DNA from: Spiroplasma poulsonii
GTDB taxonomy: Bacteria; Bacillota_I; Bacilli_A; Mycoplasmatales; Mycoplasmataceae
Length of the DNA: 50,467 bases
Assembly: GCF_009866525.1 (NCBI RefSeq)
Contig: NZ_CM020866.1
Coordinates: 1,530,551 to 1,581,017 of the forward strand
Direction: 5' to 3'
Shown here: positions 1 through 11,950 of the stretch, in pieces
Layout of the letters: each line of letters starts with the position of its first letter
How positions within the stretch are numbered: the first letter of the stretch is position 1
Position numbers and translations under genes: made by a program
The notes under the pieces: generated by a model
Databases searched by the model: none
Told to the model about the DNA's origin: nothing
Seen by the model: only the letters and a program-made list of their open reading frames with translations

Positions 1-1884
1 CACCAAATATAGCACCAACTTTGTCGTTCCCTTGTTCTCTAAATATTTCAAATGGTAAATAACCCTTACCTTTTGATTTTCAGACCAAAAAGGCATCATT
101 ATAAAAACTATAAATATTAGCACTCATAAAACCATTAAAGTCATTGAAAATTAGGTCATGATTTTCGTCTTGGTTAATTACTCAACCTCATGGAATACCA
201 AATGAAATAAAGTTTAAGAACTTACCAACTCCGCCCGGTATCGTAAAAGGATTAAATACTAATTTTTGAGTATAGTTTAAAGGTAATACGGTAACTTGGC
301 GATTAATAAAATTATTCATATTTAAAATATCTCAAACATTACATGAACCCATTTTGCTATATTCAATTTGAACTTGACCTACTGTATTACCAAATTCATC
401 TTTTCTTCTAAAATATGATGATGCTTGAGTACTAATAATATTATAACATTACCGCCATTTACTTTTATTTTGTTTGGTGGTGTTATTTTTCAATCTTTAG
501 ATCAATAAAATTTAGAGTTTTTATCTTCTTTATGAATATTTCTACCAACACTAGAATTAGTTGCTGATGTAGTAGTGGGGTCGGTTATAACAATGCCCTC
601 ACTATTTTTCTGTTTTCAAAAATCATATCTACTTTCCATATCTTTTTTTCAATCTTCATAACCAGTTATCATTGTTGGTTGAATACCTTGAATGTTATAT
701 CAGCTTACTTCTGGTGATGCATAATTATTAACTTTGTCGGGTGGACAAGGATACATGTTATACATTAATAAATCTCTTGAATTCATAACTTTTTTATTAA
801 ATTGACCTTTAATAATTGGCCGACCAATTACAGGCATATCAAAAAAGATAGGATTACCATAAAATTTAACTGCCATTGCTCTAACCCCCGGGTCTTTTAA
901 TAAAACTTCATCTAATTCAACAATACCTTTATTTAGTTTTTCATCATAAGTTATTTTAGGAAAACAATAACCTTCACCTGGGGCACTTGTTTGTATAAAT
1001 TGTCTTACTGATAAACCACTATTACTAATTTTGTCATTAATACTTGAAAATGTAATTTCTTGTCATAAAAAACTACCATCATAAGGTGAATAATAATTAA
1101 TAACATTAGATGGATATAATCATTGTCTATCTTGTGGTGCAGAATTAATATTACCCCCACCAATATTTAAACCACGGTCATTAAATACAGTATAAAAATT
1201 ATAATAATCATTAATATTTAATTTATTGACATCTTCATCTAAAATTAATAAAGTATATTGTCTTTCAGTTGATTGTTGAGTAAATACTTGTTCAAATTTA
1301 GCTTCACCAAATTGAATTGAACTTCTATCATCAATCATATAAGCATCTCAATATTTCCCAACCTTAACTTCTTTAGTATAAAAATTATCTGCTTTATTAT
1401 CATTATTCATAAAATAACTTAATTTATATTGCTTTAAGTATTCTAGCATTCTATTAATATCATAAATATTTTCACCATCAATTAATTTTCAATAAACATT
1501 ATTATTTTCATCTTTTAATTTTATAGCAAAAGGTGTTTCATTATTGGCTCATATAGTTGAATTAATTGGCTGTTTATTAAAATCATCAATCGTTAATATA
1601 TTAATTTCTTCACCTTTATATTTTTGTACTATTTTTAAACTATTTTGTCATTGAGCAATAGTACTTTCCATATTATCAAATATGCGTGAATAACTACCAT
1701 AATCACTTGGTTTTGCATTATTAGGTTTTCATCCTGTTTCAGTATCAGGGATATATGAACTATAAACATTAAAAGGAAATACCATTCAATGACGATTGTC
1801 TTTTATGTTTTCTCTGATATCTATTAAAGTATCGTGGGCTTGTCTTCTTAATTCTTCGATAACTCCGGGATTAATTCTACTCAT
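1..1884 (-). CDS. Phage structural protein, 3' end outside window, with a frameshift
   Basis: The gene starts at ATG 1884, four bases after the portal stop, in the same dense late operon. About 480 residues read without interruption through many TGA-Trp codons. Near position 450 the frame changes: the first frame ends at a TAG at 379-381, while the neighbouring frame continues openly to the left edge with similar composition (Tyr, Asn and Gly rich, with many TGA-Trp). I therefore read it as one long protein with a single-base indel. I do not recognise the family. Its place directly after the portal suggests a head, connector or tail protein. Alternatives are a sequencing error or a prophage gene that is already decaying. 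Confidence 0.6.
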
Positions 1885-1887
1885 TTG

Positions 1888-3279
1888 TTAATTCTCCTTA
1901 ATTTCTGTTCTACCTTGTAAGGCATTTTGATTATTACCAGTTTCATCATATTCTAGTAATTTATTATTATGTTCAATTTCTTTGGTTTGCATTTTATCTT
2001 GTCATTTTTCTATTTTTTCAAAATATTTGTTTGCTTCTAATTCATCAATATTATCATATTCAGTAATTGCTCTTATTGGTTCCATTGTGCCATTATCTAA
2101 TCTAGCAGTAATTAATTCATTTTGTCGCATTTGGTCAACTAAACTAGCACTAACAAAATCAAAACCATAAGGTCGTTCACCAACACCATCTCATAAACCA
2201 TAATATTTTAAAACAGTATCAAATATTTTTGTATAATATTGTTTACGATATGCTTGTAAATATGCTTGTTTTTCTAAATCTTTGGTTTTAGTTAATAAAG
2301 ATTGTGTTTTATTTTGGTCATTATCTGATTTATCACCAAAAGGACTAGAAAAATGACATGCTAAATATACTTGTTCAATAATTGATTTTTCGTCTTCGGT
2401 ATATGTTTCTAAGGTTGGTGTACCTTGTACTACTTGTAAAGATTGTGATAATTGACCATCTACTGCTGATTGACCTGATTGAATAAAAATATCATCAAAA
2501 GCATCTTGTAATACTTTTTTATTGCCTTTGTTATAAGCAGTCATTAAATCATCATCTAATACCCCATATCAATGAGTACGATTTGCTCATCTTTCTTTTG
2601 ATTTAATATTAAAACTATCTTCTAAATCAAATTGTAATTTATAACAATTTGCCATAGTAGGCCATGGGTTTAATGTTGTTGAAGTTGATAAAAATAATGG
2701 ATTAGGTTCATTAATCATTTCTCAAAAAGGGACAATACCTAATTTGTTTTTAAATTCTTGTACTAAAACAGGTCTAACATCATCTTTAATTTGTGTTTTA
2801 CTTTGCCCAACAACTACTTCATTATTTTTTGGTCAACCTTTAATAATTATTTTATCTTTGGTACAAATTAAATTTAAAATAAAACCACTATCTGATTGAT
2901 GATAATTTAATCAAATATCAGCACCTTGTTCAATTTCATTTATTTTGCTTACTCTTGAAGTAAAGTTAAATGGGTTAATTCATAAATCAATATTGCCATC
3001 ACTAGTTTCTAATAAACCAAAGATAGTTTTACCCATTAAACTGGCTGTTAATTCATTTTTATCTAATTTTTCTTTTATTTTATAAGTTTCATATCATCAA
3101 TTTAATTTTTCTAAAATGTCTTTACGATGAGACTTAAATAAAATATCTTTACCATTTACTAGTCGCATTTGATGGCGAGCAATAATATTTGCTAAATTAA
3201 TAGTTCAATCATAATTATAAAATTTTAAAACACTATTAATATCATTTAAGTTTGGTAAACTAGGGAAAGTATTATTCAT
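1888..3279 (-). CDS. Phage portal protein (probable), 463 aa
   Basis: The ORF is open when TGA is Trp and starts at ATG 3279, inside the end of the preceding small gene. Length (463 aa), acidic composition and position right after the terminase genes match a dodecameric portal through which DNA is packaged. The central part has the Gln- and Asp-rich helical character common in portal stem and crown regions (around 1888-2544 and 2700-3100). No short diagnostic motif is visible, so the call rests mainly on gene order and size. It ends four bases before the next structural gene, which indicates translational coupling. Confidence 0.6.
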
Positions 3280-3550
3280 TGTTATTTTGCTCCTTTAATT
3301 TTAAAATAAGTGCATAATTAATAATATTTACTGTTAATAAATTTGGTTCATTTGATAAAACTTGTACACATACTTTAATTTTTTGATATTTCTTAATATA
3401 TTCGTTATATAAATTTAATTTACATATTGCTATATTATCTTTTTTTAATTCTTGACAAAGTCTTTTTTTAACTTGTCCACAAACAGACATATAAGGTCTT
3501 TTTGCATTTATTACACGTTCATCATGTATTACATAAATATCTTTTTTCAT
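3272..3550 (-). CDS. Small phage protein, 92 aa, unknown function
   Basis: The chosen start is ATG 3550. Its first base is the last base of the large-terminase stop (TAATG), and an AGGGAG ribosome site lies inside the terminase 3' end. The protein is Lys-rich and basic, with a Cys in the early MSVCGQ segment and further cysteines downstream. I see no signal peptide or membrane segment. The 3' end overlaps the portal start by eight bases. Its place between terminase and portal suggests a packaging or head-assembly accessory. I do not recognise the family. Confidence 0.6.
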   Translation of the reverse strand: MKKDIYVIHDERVINAKRPYMSVCGQVKKRLCQELKKDNIAICKLNLYNEYIKKYQKIKVCVQVLSNEPNLLTVNIINYALILKLKEQNNNE

Positions 3551-5010
3551 TAAGTTAATCACTCCCTTTGTTGTCATAATTTATAATCGGATGAACTATT
3601 ATGTTTAACCATTGGTATTAATTCAAAGTGTAAAGCATAAAAATCACTATCAAATGTATCATCATATAAATCTAACATTCGTTCTTCTCTTACATCGGGT
3701 TTATCTTCTCATTGAATTAATTCATATTGGGTTTTACTTACAGGACATTTTTCTCATAATCATTTTAATTGATTAGTATTTATTAACATTGTAAATGCTT
3801 CTACACGATGTTTTATTTTAAACTTCTGCTTTTGTGCTGGTTTAAAATTCATGTATTGACCAAAAGTATAATTATATTTTTCTCTATTTAAACTTTCTAA
3901 TGTTGCATAAGCACTATCATCAACATTAATTGATATTCCTTGTTGTATTAAATTAAAATATTGGTTTAATTGATTGTTGTAAAACTCTAAAATATCTTTT
4001 ACTTGTTCTAATGGTCCTTTAAATTGTTGCGTAGCATTTGAGTGTGTATATTCAGCAACTTTATAGGCTTTTTTATCAAATGAATTATATATTCAAAAGC
4101 TCGATGCTGTTGTATGTCCTTTGGGACTAGTAGAGTTTGCTAAGTCAACACCACCTAATAATTTAGTTGGTTGAATAATATCTGTTGCTTGCATAATATC
4201 AATATATCTTGCAAAGATTGAACCACTAGTATTACCGGGCAATCCTCAACTTCATACTCTTGCTCTTTCAATATCTAATTGTTCTAATCTTAATTGTTCA
4301 TTAACTTTATCTTGTGGTAATTCGTAATTAAGTCTTCAACTAGAATAATGAATAATAATCTTCATATTTCATTTTTCAATATATTTAATTTGTTCATATT
4401 TACTACGCATTATTTGTTCATCAAAAGGCATTAATTCATTACAATAACCAACAATATATCTTTTTAAACTCTCAGGATTACATGTATTAATTGTTATTTT
4501 ATTTTGATAACCACGAATAGCAAACTCTAAATCACTTAAATCTTTTTGTTGAAATTGGTCACATTCTTCTCTTCAATCAATAACTAATTTATATTTATTC
4601 AAATCAGCAAAAGCTTTTAATTTTTCTTTCCGACTTGGTGAATGTAAACCTTTACAATATATTTTGCTCCCATTTGATAAAGTAAAAGTAAAATTAGATA
4701 AATTAATAGTATAAGGAATATTATTTTCATCTAACATATTTCATATATTTTGAAATACACTATCTTTTAAATCTTTACTCCAATACATACTAGCAATGAT
4801 ACAAATTGGTTCTTTAATCAATAAACTAATTTTTAATAATTCACCAAACATTTTAATATTTGAAATAGTCTTACCACTATATCGTGTCCCAATTTGATTA
4901 ATTTCATTAACTAACTCATATTTCTTTGCAAAGGGATATTTATTACCAACATTACTATTTTGTAATAACCAATAAGGTGTTTCTAACAAATAAGTAAAAT
5001 GATTAAGCAT
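3550..5010 (-). CDS. Phage terminase large subunit, 486 aa
   Basis: This is the ATPase and nuclease motor that packages phage DNA into proheads. A Walker A-like motif GTRYSGKT lies at residues 41-48. It is followed by a segment typical of the Terminase_3 family (NGSKIYCKGL) and by a hydrophobic strand plus acidic cluster (KLVIDWREE) in the Walker B position. The C-terminal half carries a GGVDLANS segment compatible with the RNase H-like nuclease domain. The length is normal for the family. The start at ATG 5010 overlaps the small-subunit stop by eight bases. It is intact once TGA is read as Trp. Confidence 0.85.
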
Positions 5011-5401
5011 TATTATCACTTTCTTTTTTAATATCTCTAATATCCGTTTGTAAATTAACAATTATTGGCTGTTGATTATTTAAGTTTAATTCTTGTTCTA
5101 ACTGTTTTTCTTGCAGTGAATATTTATAATTAAATGCTCGTTGTCAATATAATTTAGCACCATCAGGTGATTTCATCATAAAATTAATTATTTCACTTTC
5201 AATTCTATCAACTTGTTTTTCAAGCAAAGGAACTATCTTTTCGCTCGCATAAGTATCATATCTTCACTTGCGAGAAAGATTGAATTCATTGGTTAAATCA
5301 TTCAAAGTATATGGTTTATTAGGTGATTTATTTTCTCAAAATTGCTCTATTTTACGATAAAAAGTCGCCAAACTTGCTGTTTTTGGATTAAATTCTTTCA
5401 T
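5003..5401 (-). CDS. Phage terminase small subunit (probable), 132 aa
   Basis: This is the first gene of the late operon. It starts at ATG 5401 with an AAAGGAG-type ribosome site just upstream. The N-terminal half has a helix-turn-helix look (residues about 35-50, NDLTNEFNLSRKWRYDTY). The middle is amphipathic and the C-terminus is acidic and Gln/Asn rich. Size and position immediately before the large terminase fit the DNA-recognition subunit that chooses the packaging site. The family is assigned from context more than from sequence. Confidence 0.65.
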
Positions 5402-5653
5402 TTTTACTCCTTTTATATGGTTAAATATAAGTAGAGAAAAACATGTACAGAAGAACTTAACAGGGTTCTTTTTTTTTATTATCTATATTTTACATCAAAA
5501 TAAAAAAAAGTAAATTACTTTACTTTTTTCAGTTAAATTAATTTGCTAATAATTAACACTTAAATTATAACATAATAAATAAAAAATAATATCTTTTTTT
5601 GCATTTTTATTATTTTTGTGTTAATGTGTAGAACTAAGGAAAGAGGGTAAAAA
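5402..5653. other. Intergenic region with two hairpins at the prophage edge
   Basis: This 250-bp gap between the phage late operon and the ISLre2-type transposase holds no gene. Two hairpins stand out. AAGAAC pairs with GTTCTT (5451-5470) and is followed by a run of Ts, giving a terminator shape on the plus strand. A second has an 11-bp stem with a TTAC loop (about 5501-5528), flanked by A and T runs, and could work in both directions. The late-operon promoter and the right-hand attachment end of the left prophage should lie here. I cannot place either exactly. Confidence 0.5.
5451..5479 (+). terminator. Terminator-like hairpin with U run
   Basis: AAGAAC and GTTCTT form a six-base-pair stem around an eight-base loop, followed by nine Ts on the plus strand. 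It points away from the terminase genes and could insulate the prophage from transcription coming from the left. Confidence 0.45.
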
Positions 5654-6997
5654 ATGATGAATGTTGATAACAATTTTATTAATAATTTTATTAATTTATT
5701 ATATATACAGAGTATTGAAATTATTCAACAAAGTTCAGAAGATTATGATGAATGAATTTTTAAAAATTACAAAATTGATAAAACTTTAAAAGAATTTAAA
5801 TATTATAAAGTAAAAGATAAAATTGAAAGAACATTAGTAATTTTAAATGGAAAAATAACTTTTAAAAGAAGAAGATATTATAAAATTAATCCAGAAACAG
5901 GTAAAGAAGAATATATTTTTCCTTTGGATAAACTTTTAGGAATTGAAAAATGACAAAGAATAGATAATTCTGTTAAAGAAAAAATATTATCATTTATTAC
6001 TGAGAACAAAAGATATAAAGATATTTTAGATACTATGGAGCATGTAAAAATTAGTTTAATGACAGTATCTAATATTATGAAAAATGCAAAAACTGACGAA
6101 GAATATTACTTTAATAAAAGTAATAAAAAAATAGATATTCCACACACTTTATATATTCAAATGGATGGTACTTATTTGAAAATGTTAGATTCAACAAAGC
6201 AAGGAAGAAAAAAGATAAAAAAACATACGATAGCATGTACTGTACATACTGGGTATGATGAAGAAAAATATACTGTAAAAAGACCTGTAATCGCAAATAA
6301 ATTAGGTGTTTTTGAAATGGATAATATTCCAGATTATCTTAAAAAAGAAGCAAATTTAAAACCAGTTCTTATAAAATTATTTACTTTAATTGAAACTCAT
6401 TTCAAATTGACACCTAATATTGAAATTATGATTTTAGGTGATGGTGCATTATGGATTAAAAATACTAAAAATTTTATGCGTCAATATTTTCCTAAAAATA
6501 AAATTCACTATACAATAGATAAATTTCATCTTACAAGTAGATTTAAAAAACTATATCCATATCAAAGTAAAAACAAAGAAAATAGAGAAATATATCATAA
6601 AGCAGTTGATAATTTTTATAATGGTAAATATGAGGGATTATTACAGTGTTTAGAAGATAGTAAATCTTTTATAAGCGATGCTAAATTAATTTTTTTGAAT
6701 AAAACTATTAGATTAATTAAAAATAATAAAGAAGGAATTGAAAACCAAACACTATGGAATAATATTGGTTGTGATATTGAAGGTGATATTTCTCATTATT
6801 GAAAAGGCACTATAATTAAAAAAGCTATTTATAGTGAAAAAACTATTAGAAATAAATTAAATGCTAGTATGATGGGATTAAAAAATAAAATTAATTTATT
6901 TAATACTAATGAACAATTGTTAGAAGAAAATAAATTTAATTATTCAGTTAATAATTTTGTAAATAATAATTTACAAAAAAACTTATATTTTTATTAG
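5654..6997 (+). CDS. ISLre2-family (UPF0236) transposase, intact, 447 aa
   Basis: The gene is open from ATG 5654 (a second ATG follows at 5657), with GGAAAGAGG as ribosome site. Family signs are MDGTYLKM near residue 175, ILGDGALWI near 265 and the IDKFHLT block about 25 residues later. These correspond to the conserved acidic and His positions of UPF0236/ISLre2 transposases. The length is normal, with no frameshift and no internal TAA or TAG. A related but damaged copy lies at 28827-30259. I could not define the terminal inverted repeats, so only the gene is given. It sits between the left prophage and rny. Confidence 0.8.
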
Positions 6998-7191
6998 TTT
7001 TATCTAAGAAATTAAATAACTTTAATAAAAATGTATTTTTTTTGTGGAAAAATTTAAAAAAATAGAAAAATATATTGACAATAAAATTAAAAGTAATACA
7101 ATCTAAATAAGTAAGTGGTATATTATTCCACAATTTCTAAGATATTAATTTAAGACCCCAAAATAATTTATACGACCAAAAAATTATTCTT

Positions 7192-8721
7192 TTAAATAAC
7201 AGTCTCTGTGATTCGTAATTCTCTAATTACCGTAATAACAATATCTCCTGGGATTGCCTTTGCTTTTTTAATTTTTTCTTTAATATCAATTGCAATTTTA
7301 TGGGTACGGTCATCATCGCTAATAACTGGATTAACAATAACACGGATTTGACGACCTGCTTGTAAAGCATAAACTGACTGAACGCCAACTACTGTTTGAC
7401 AGATTTTTTCTAATTCAGACATTCGGGCAATATAATTTTCAAGATTATTATTACGACTCCCTGGGCGTGCTGCTGATAATGTATCAGCTGCAGAAATTAA
7501 AACTGAATATGGATTATTAGCAGGAACCTCACTATGGTGTGAAGCAATTGCATTAATAACAATTGAATTTTCACCACATTTTGTTGCTAATTTAACTCCT
7601 AAGGTAACATGGCTTCCTTCGTTGTCAAAATCAACTGCTTTTCCAATATCATGTAATAAACCAGCTCGCATTGCAATCGTTGCATCTAAACCTAATTCAC
7701 TAGCCATTGTTGCTGCTAATTTAGCAACTTCGATTGAATGCAATAAAACATTTTGGCCATAACTAGTTCGATATTTTAAGATTCCTAAATGACGAATCAA
7801 TTCAATGTCCATATTATCTAATTCTAATTCCGCAACAACTTCTTTTCCTGTTTCTAAAATTGTCATTTCAATTTCATCTTGTTCTAATTTGATTGTTTCT
7901 TCAATCCGATTTGGCTGAATCCGCCCATCAATTAATAATTTTTCTAATGTTTTTTTGGCAATTTCACGACGAATAGGATTAAAAGATGAAATTTGAACAA
8001 CATTTGGAGTATCATCAATGATTAGATCAACTCCAGCAGCAACTTCAAAAGTTCGAATATTACGACCATCTTTCCCAATAATTCGGCCTTTCATATTATC
8101 ATCTTCTAAATAAACAGAAGTGGTTGTTTTCTCTACCACAATATTAACAGCATACCGTTCAATTGCACTAGTAACAATACTAATCGCTGTTTCTTTAGCA
8201 TTAATTTTTGCTGTATTCTCAGCATTTTTTAAAAATTCACCAATTTCTTTTTGGTAATGGTCACTTATTTCTTTAAAAAGTACATCTTTCGCTTCTTCAA
8301 GAGAATAACCTGCAACTTTTTCAAGTTGTTGAAGATTATGTTCAACTAGTTCTTGGTAATAATTAATCTTTCCCTGTAATTCTTCTTTTTTACGAAACGT
8401 TTCTTGTTCTTTACTATGTAATACTTCTTCACGTTCAATAATTAAACGCTCTCTATTTGTTAAGAACTTTTCTGTTTCTAAAAATTCTTCTCGTTTACGA
8501 GCTAATTCATTATTCATTTCTTGTCGAATTTGTGCTGCTTCAACTTTTCCATCAGCTTTTGCAACATTAATAATTTTTTTTGCCTTTTCTTCAGCTTGTT
8601 TTATTTTTAACTTCGTTTTTTTAATTAATTTAAATCTTAGATATTTTTCACATAAAAACCCAAGAAAGTAAAAACCAATTGCAACAGCAATAATGGTTAT
8701 TACTCATATAGATATTTCCAT
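7192..8721 (-). CDS. rny: Ribonuclease Y
   Basis: This is a membrane-anchored endoribonuclease that starts bulk mRNA decay. With TGA as Trp the gene extends upstream to ATG 8721, preceded by AGAGGAG, giving 509 aa, the usual length. In order it has an N-terminal membrane helix (about residues 3-22), a long charged coiled coil to about residue 170, a KH domain with GRIIGKDGRN near 212-221, and an HD domain with LLHDIGK near residue 360. It stands alone between mobile elements and has its own promoter region. All expected motifs are present. Confidence 0.95.
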
Positions 8722-8745
8722 AATTATGTCTCCTCTACTTAAAGT

Positions 8746-8783
8746 ATTATATATTATACTCTTTTTTAAGGAAAAAATGTAAA
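8746..8783 (-). promoter_or_regulatory. Probable promoter of rny
   Basis: Two overlapping TATAAT boxes lie at 8746-8751 and 8753-8758 (minus strand). A TTTACA at 8778-8783 lies 19 bases upstream of the farther one, which is slightly longer than ideal. The boxes are 25-37 bases upstream of the rny ATG. Confidence 0.4.
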
Positions 8784-9566
8784 TAGCACCTATTTTACAA
8801 GATAATTATGATTTGATGAAACATCAAACTTTTTATTTTGATAAGTGATTATAATTAATTTTTCGTTAAGTTTAAACTTTAAGTCGTATTGTGCTGGTAA
8901 TGTTCCATAAAGATTTAATTTCAATGAAACAGTATCTAATTGTTCAAAATGATAATTATCTTCTTTAATAGTTGGAATAATATTGTTTCCTTTTACAAAA
9001 ATTAGCATTTCATCAACCGGACAAACCAATAAATAAGATTGCTTTCCAAGATATTTTTTTTCTTTTTGCCCGAACAAAAACCATTCTCCAGCTGGCAAGT
9101 AAACTTCTCGCTTTGTTGTTTGTGGTGTTAAAACAGGTGCCACTAATAAATTACTTCCTAAATAAAACTGATCATAAATTAATTGTGCAATTGAATCATC
9201 TTCATTTTCCAACACCATTGCTCGCAAAATTGGAACCCCTGTTGTTGCTGCCTCTAATTCACACATTTTAAAATATGGTAATAGTTTTCGTTTTAATTTT
9301 GCATATTTTATTGCGTTATCTAACACCCTTGCTGAAAAGTTTTATGGTTCACGCGGGCCAATTCCATGAAAACGTGATAAAGGACATAACATTCCCACTT
9401 GTGTTCAACGCATATAAAGGTATTCATCAAATGGTTCTTCACTAGACTTCTTGCGATACCCTTTTTTATTAAAATATTATTATAAAATATAATTTATGAG
9501 GACATAAAAATATGAACAATAATAAATTTAATACTCTTGGAATGGCAAGGGTTTTTTGGACAAATT

Positions 9567-10403
9567 TTATGTAGAGTAAAGATTTTTATATTCAATTGGT
9601 GTTAAATAATTTAATTTGCTGTGAATTCGTACATTATTGTATCAATTAACATAGTCAAATAATTCTAATTTAAATTGTTCAATATTTTTAAATTTTCTGT
9701 TTTTAATTAATTCTGTTTTTAAAATTTTATAGGTTGATTCAGAAACAGCATTATCATAAGGACAGCCTGGTTTACTATAAGATTTTGCAACATTGTTTTT
9801 AGCTAAAAGATTGTAAATGATATTGTTATTAAATTCGCTGCCTTGATCAGTATGAAATATTTTAATATTATCTAAAGAAAAACTAAGCTTTTTAAAAGTA
9901 TTTTCAACTAATTTGGCATCTTTATGAGAACTAACATCATAACCAATAACTTCACGATTAAATAAATCAATTAGAAAGCACACATAATATCATTTGCTAT
10001 TGATAGCAACTTGTGTTAAATCACTGACAACAACTTCATGTAGTTTATAATTATTAAATTCTTGATTTAACAAATTATGATATTTGTATATAGCGTTTTT
10101 GTTACTTTGATGTTTATATTTAAGTTTTGTATAATTGGAAATTAAGTTATATCTTTGCATTATTTTACTAATTTTTATTCGTGATAATAAAATATTTTGT
10201 TGTGCTAACATAACTTTAATTTTTCTTGTGCCATAATTTTTACGACTTTTTAAGAAAATAATGATAACAGCATTATCAATAGTATGGTTTGATTTAGGAT
10301 TATTTGATTTCAATTGATAATAAAACGTTGATCTAGGAACTTTTAGTGTTTTGCATAAATTAGTAATTGCATATTTTTCTTTGTTGTTTTTAATAATTAC
10401 TAT
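9567..10403 (-). CDS. IS3-family transposase OrfB, copy 1
   Basis: This is the catalytic part of an IS150-type transposase, in the -1 frame relative to OrfA. The DDE motif is visible: SDLTQV (D), FHTDQGSEF (D) and the final E in [11 protein letters not shown]. The rve integrase fold is preceded by an HTH_21-like region. The frame opens within the OrfA 3' end at an A6 run, so OrfAB is probably made by -1 frameshifting. An internal TTG at 10313 could start a shorter form. It reads through TGA twice. It differs from copy 2 by LELFDYV versus LELFYYV. Confidence 0.88.
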
Positions 10404-10675
10404 TTTTTGCCTATTATCAGTGTGGCTTGCTTTAAAATATCATTTTCCATTCGTAATTGTTTAATTTCTTTTCTTAGATGAATTAGTTCATTTTCTTCTG
10501 GGCTTCGATTATCTTTTGCTTTAAATGAACCAGAATTATTGAATTCATGAATTCATTTTCAAACTGTTGATTTACCGACCTGATAGTCACTGGACAATTG
10601 TTTTGCTGTTTTACCTGTTTTATAAAGACTAACAATTTGTTGTTTAAATTCATCGGTATAATGATTCTTTGCCAT
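10400..10675 (-). CDS. IS3-family transposase OrfA, copy 1
   Basis: This 91-aa protein starts at ATG 10675 with GGAGG eleven bases upstream. An N-terminal helix-turn-helix (about residues 5-45, [19 protein letters not shown]) binds the element ends. A leucine-zipper-like coiled coil follows (about 60-85, [16 protein letters not shown]). It ends with GKK-stop right after the A6 slippery run that leads into OrfB. It matches copy 2. Confidence 0.88.
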
Positions 10676-11950
10676 AATTACACCTCCATTTATTAATTTA
10701 ATTATAATCCTTACTCCACATTATTGTTGTCCAATTTATCTTAACCCATCCATCTTAATGATAGAGAATGGTTAAGATTAACAGGAATAAAAAAATCCAC
10801 TTTTAATAAAATGTTAGATATTTTAAAAGTTGCTGAAATAGAAAAATTTAAAAAAGGTGGTAAAACTAATAAATTATCATTAGAAAATAGATTATTGATG
10901 ACTTTATTATATTGACGAGAATATCAGACTTATTTTCATCTTGGTAAAAGTTTTGATATTAGTGAGGCTAATTGTTATCGTAATATTAAGTGAATTGAAG
11001 ATATTTTAATTAAAAACTCTGATTTTCAACAACTTGCTGGTAAAAAAGCACTAATAAATGATTATTTTAATGATAAAATTATTATTATTGATGCTACCGA
11101 AACTCCAATCCAACGCCCAAAAAAAGACAAAAACAATCTTATTCTGGTAAAAAGAAAAAACACACGATAAAAACACAAGTAATTATCGAACAAGAAACCA
11201 AAAAAATTATTGCAACAAGTTTTTCGCTCGGAAAAAAACATGATTATGCTTTATTTAAAGAATCAAAAAGCCCAATTTTAAAAAATACCAAATTAATAGT
11301 TGATAGTGGTTATCAAGGAATACAAAAAAATCACAATAATGTTCTAATACCTACAAAGAAAACAAAGAAAAACCCTTTAAACAAAGAACAAAAGCAATAT
11401 AATAGACTAGTTTCAAAAATGAGAATTATTATTGAAAATATTTTTGCTATTCTTAAAAAATTTAAAATTATTACAGAAAAATATCGTAATCGAAGAAAAA
11501 GATTTGGTTTAAGATTTAATTTAATTGCCTCAATTTATAATTTACAATTATTATATTTAACATAAAATATTTATTTAAATTTAAATAATTTAAATAATAA
11601 ATTAATTTTTCGTTGTGGAAAAATATTAAATTTTTAAATAAAAAACATAATTAATTAAAATTATATTTTTCTATTAGTATCTTTTTTACAAATATTTGCA
11701 ATTTTTTAACAAGTAATGCAAGAAGTCTACTATAAAAACCACCAATGTCAGTTCCTTATGCCATTTCCCCACTCATTCCTAACGATAACCCCGCATTTAA
11801 ATGAATCTTTAATTCTGTAAAATTTGAATAACTATCACCAGATCATTTTTCTGAGAAGCGTTGTGTGCCAATATATCCTGGCCGGCAAAAAGATAATGTT
11901 TTGTTTGGCCCAAAATACTTAACACTAGCATCATATGCTGTTTTACAATA

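Larger units (their letters stand above)
9538..10752 (-). mobile_element. IS3-family element (IS150-like), copy 1, 1215 bp
   Basis: The outer ends are imperfect inverted repeats, TGGAATGGCAAGGG against TGGATGGGTTAAG, flanked by a 3-bp target duplication TCT (9535-9537 and 10753-10755). It has exactly the same length as copy 2 at 22409-23623, and the two ORFB products differ by one visible residue. It inserted into the IS5-like transposase gene, so it arrived after that element. Confidence 0.92.
9512..11565 (+). pseudogene. IS5-like transposase, split by an IS3-type insertion
   Basis: The ORF begins at ATG 9512 (MNNNKFNTL), is cut after 26 bases by the IS3-type element, and resumes at 10756 as NDREWLRLTGIKKS. 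The rest matches the copies at 24890 and 28332, including a run of seven As where ORFA must slip -1 into ORFB. ORFA alone would stop at TAA 11168-11170 and ORFB ends at 11565. The DDE-type core would be split between the two frames. The insertion removes function unless the IS3-type element leaves precisely. Confidence 0.85.
9445..11727 (+). mobile_element. IS5-like element copy 0, interrupted by an IS3-type element
   Basis: The ends are inverted GACTTCTTGC repeats flanked by TA on both sides (9443-9444 and 11728-11729). After subtracting the 1215-bp IS3-type insert and its 3-bp target repeat, 1065 bp remain, the same size as the copies at 23893 and 27335. It lies in the opposite orientation to the other three copies in this window and sits inside the GH31 gene. 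Confidence 0.9.

Noticed and set aside
1982-2170. Plus-strand 62-codon ORF
   Set aside because: Antisense shadow of the portal gene.
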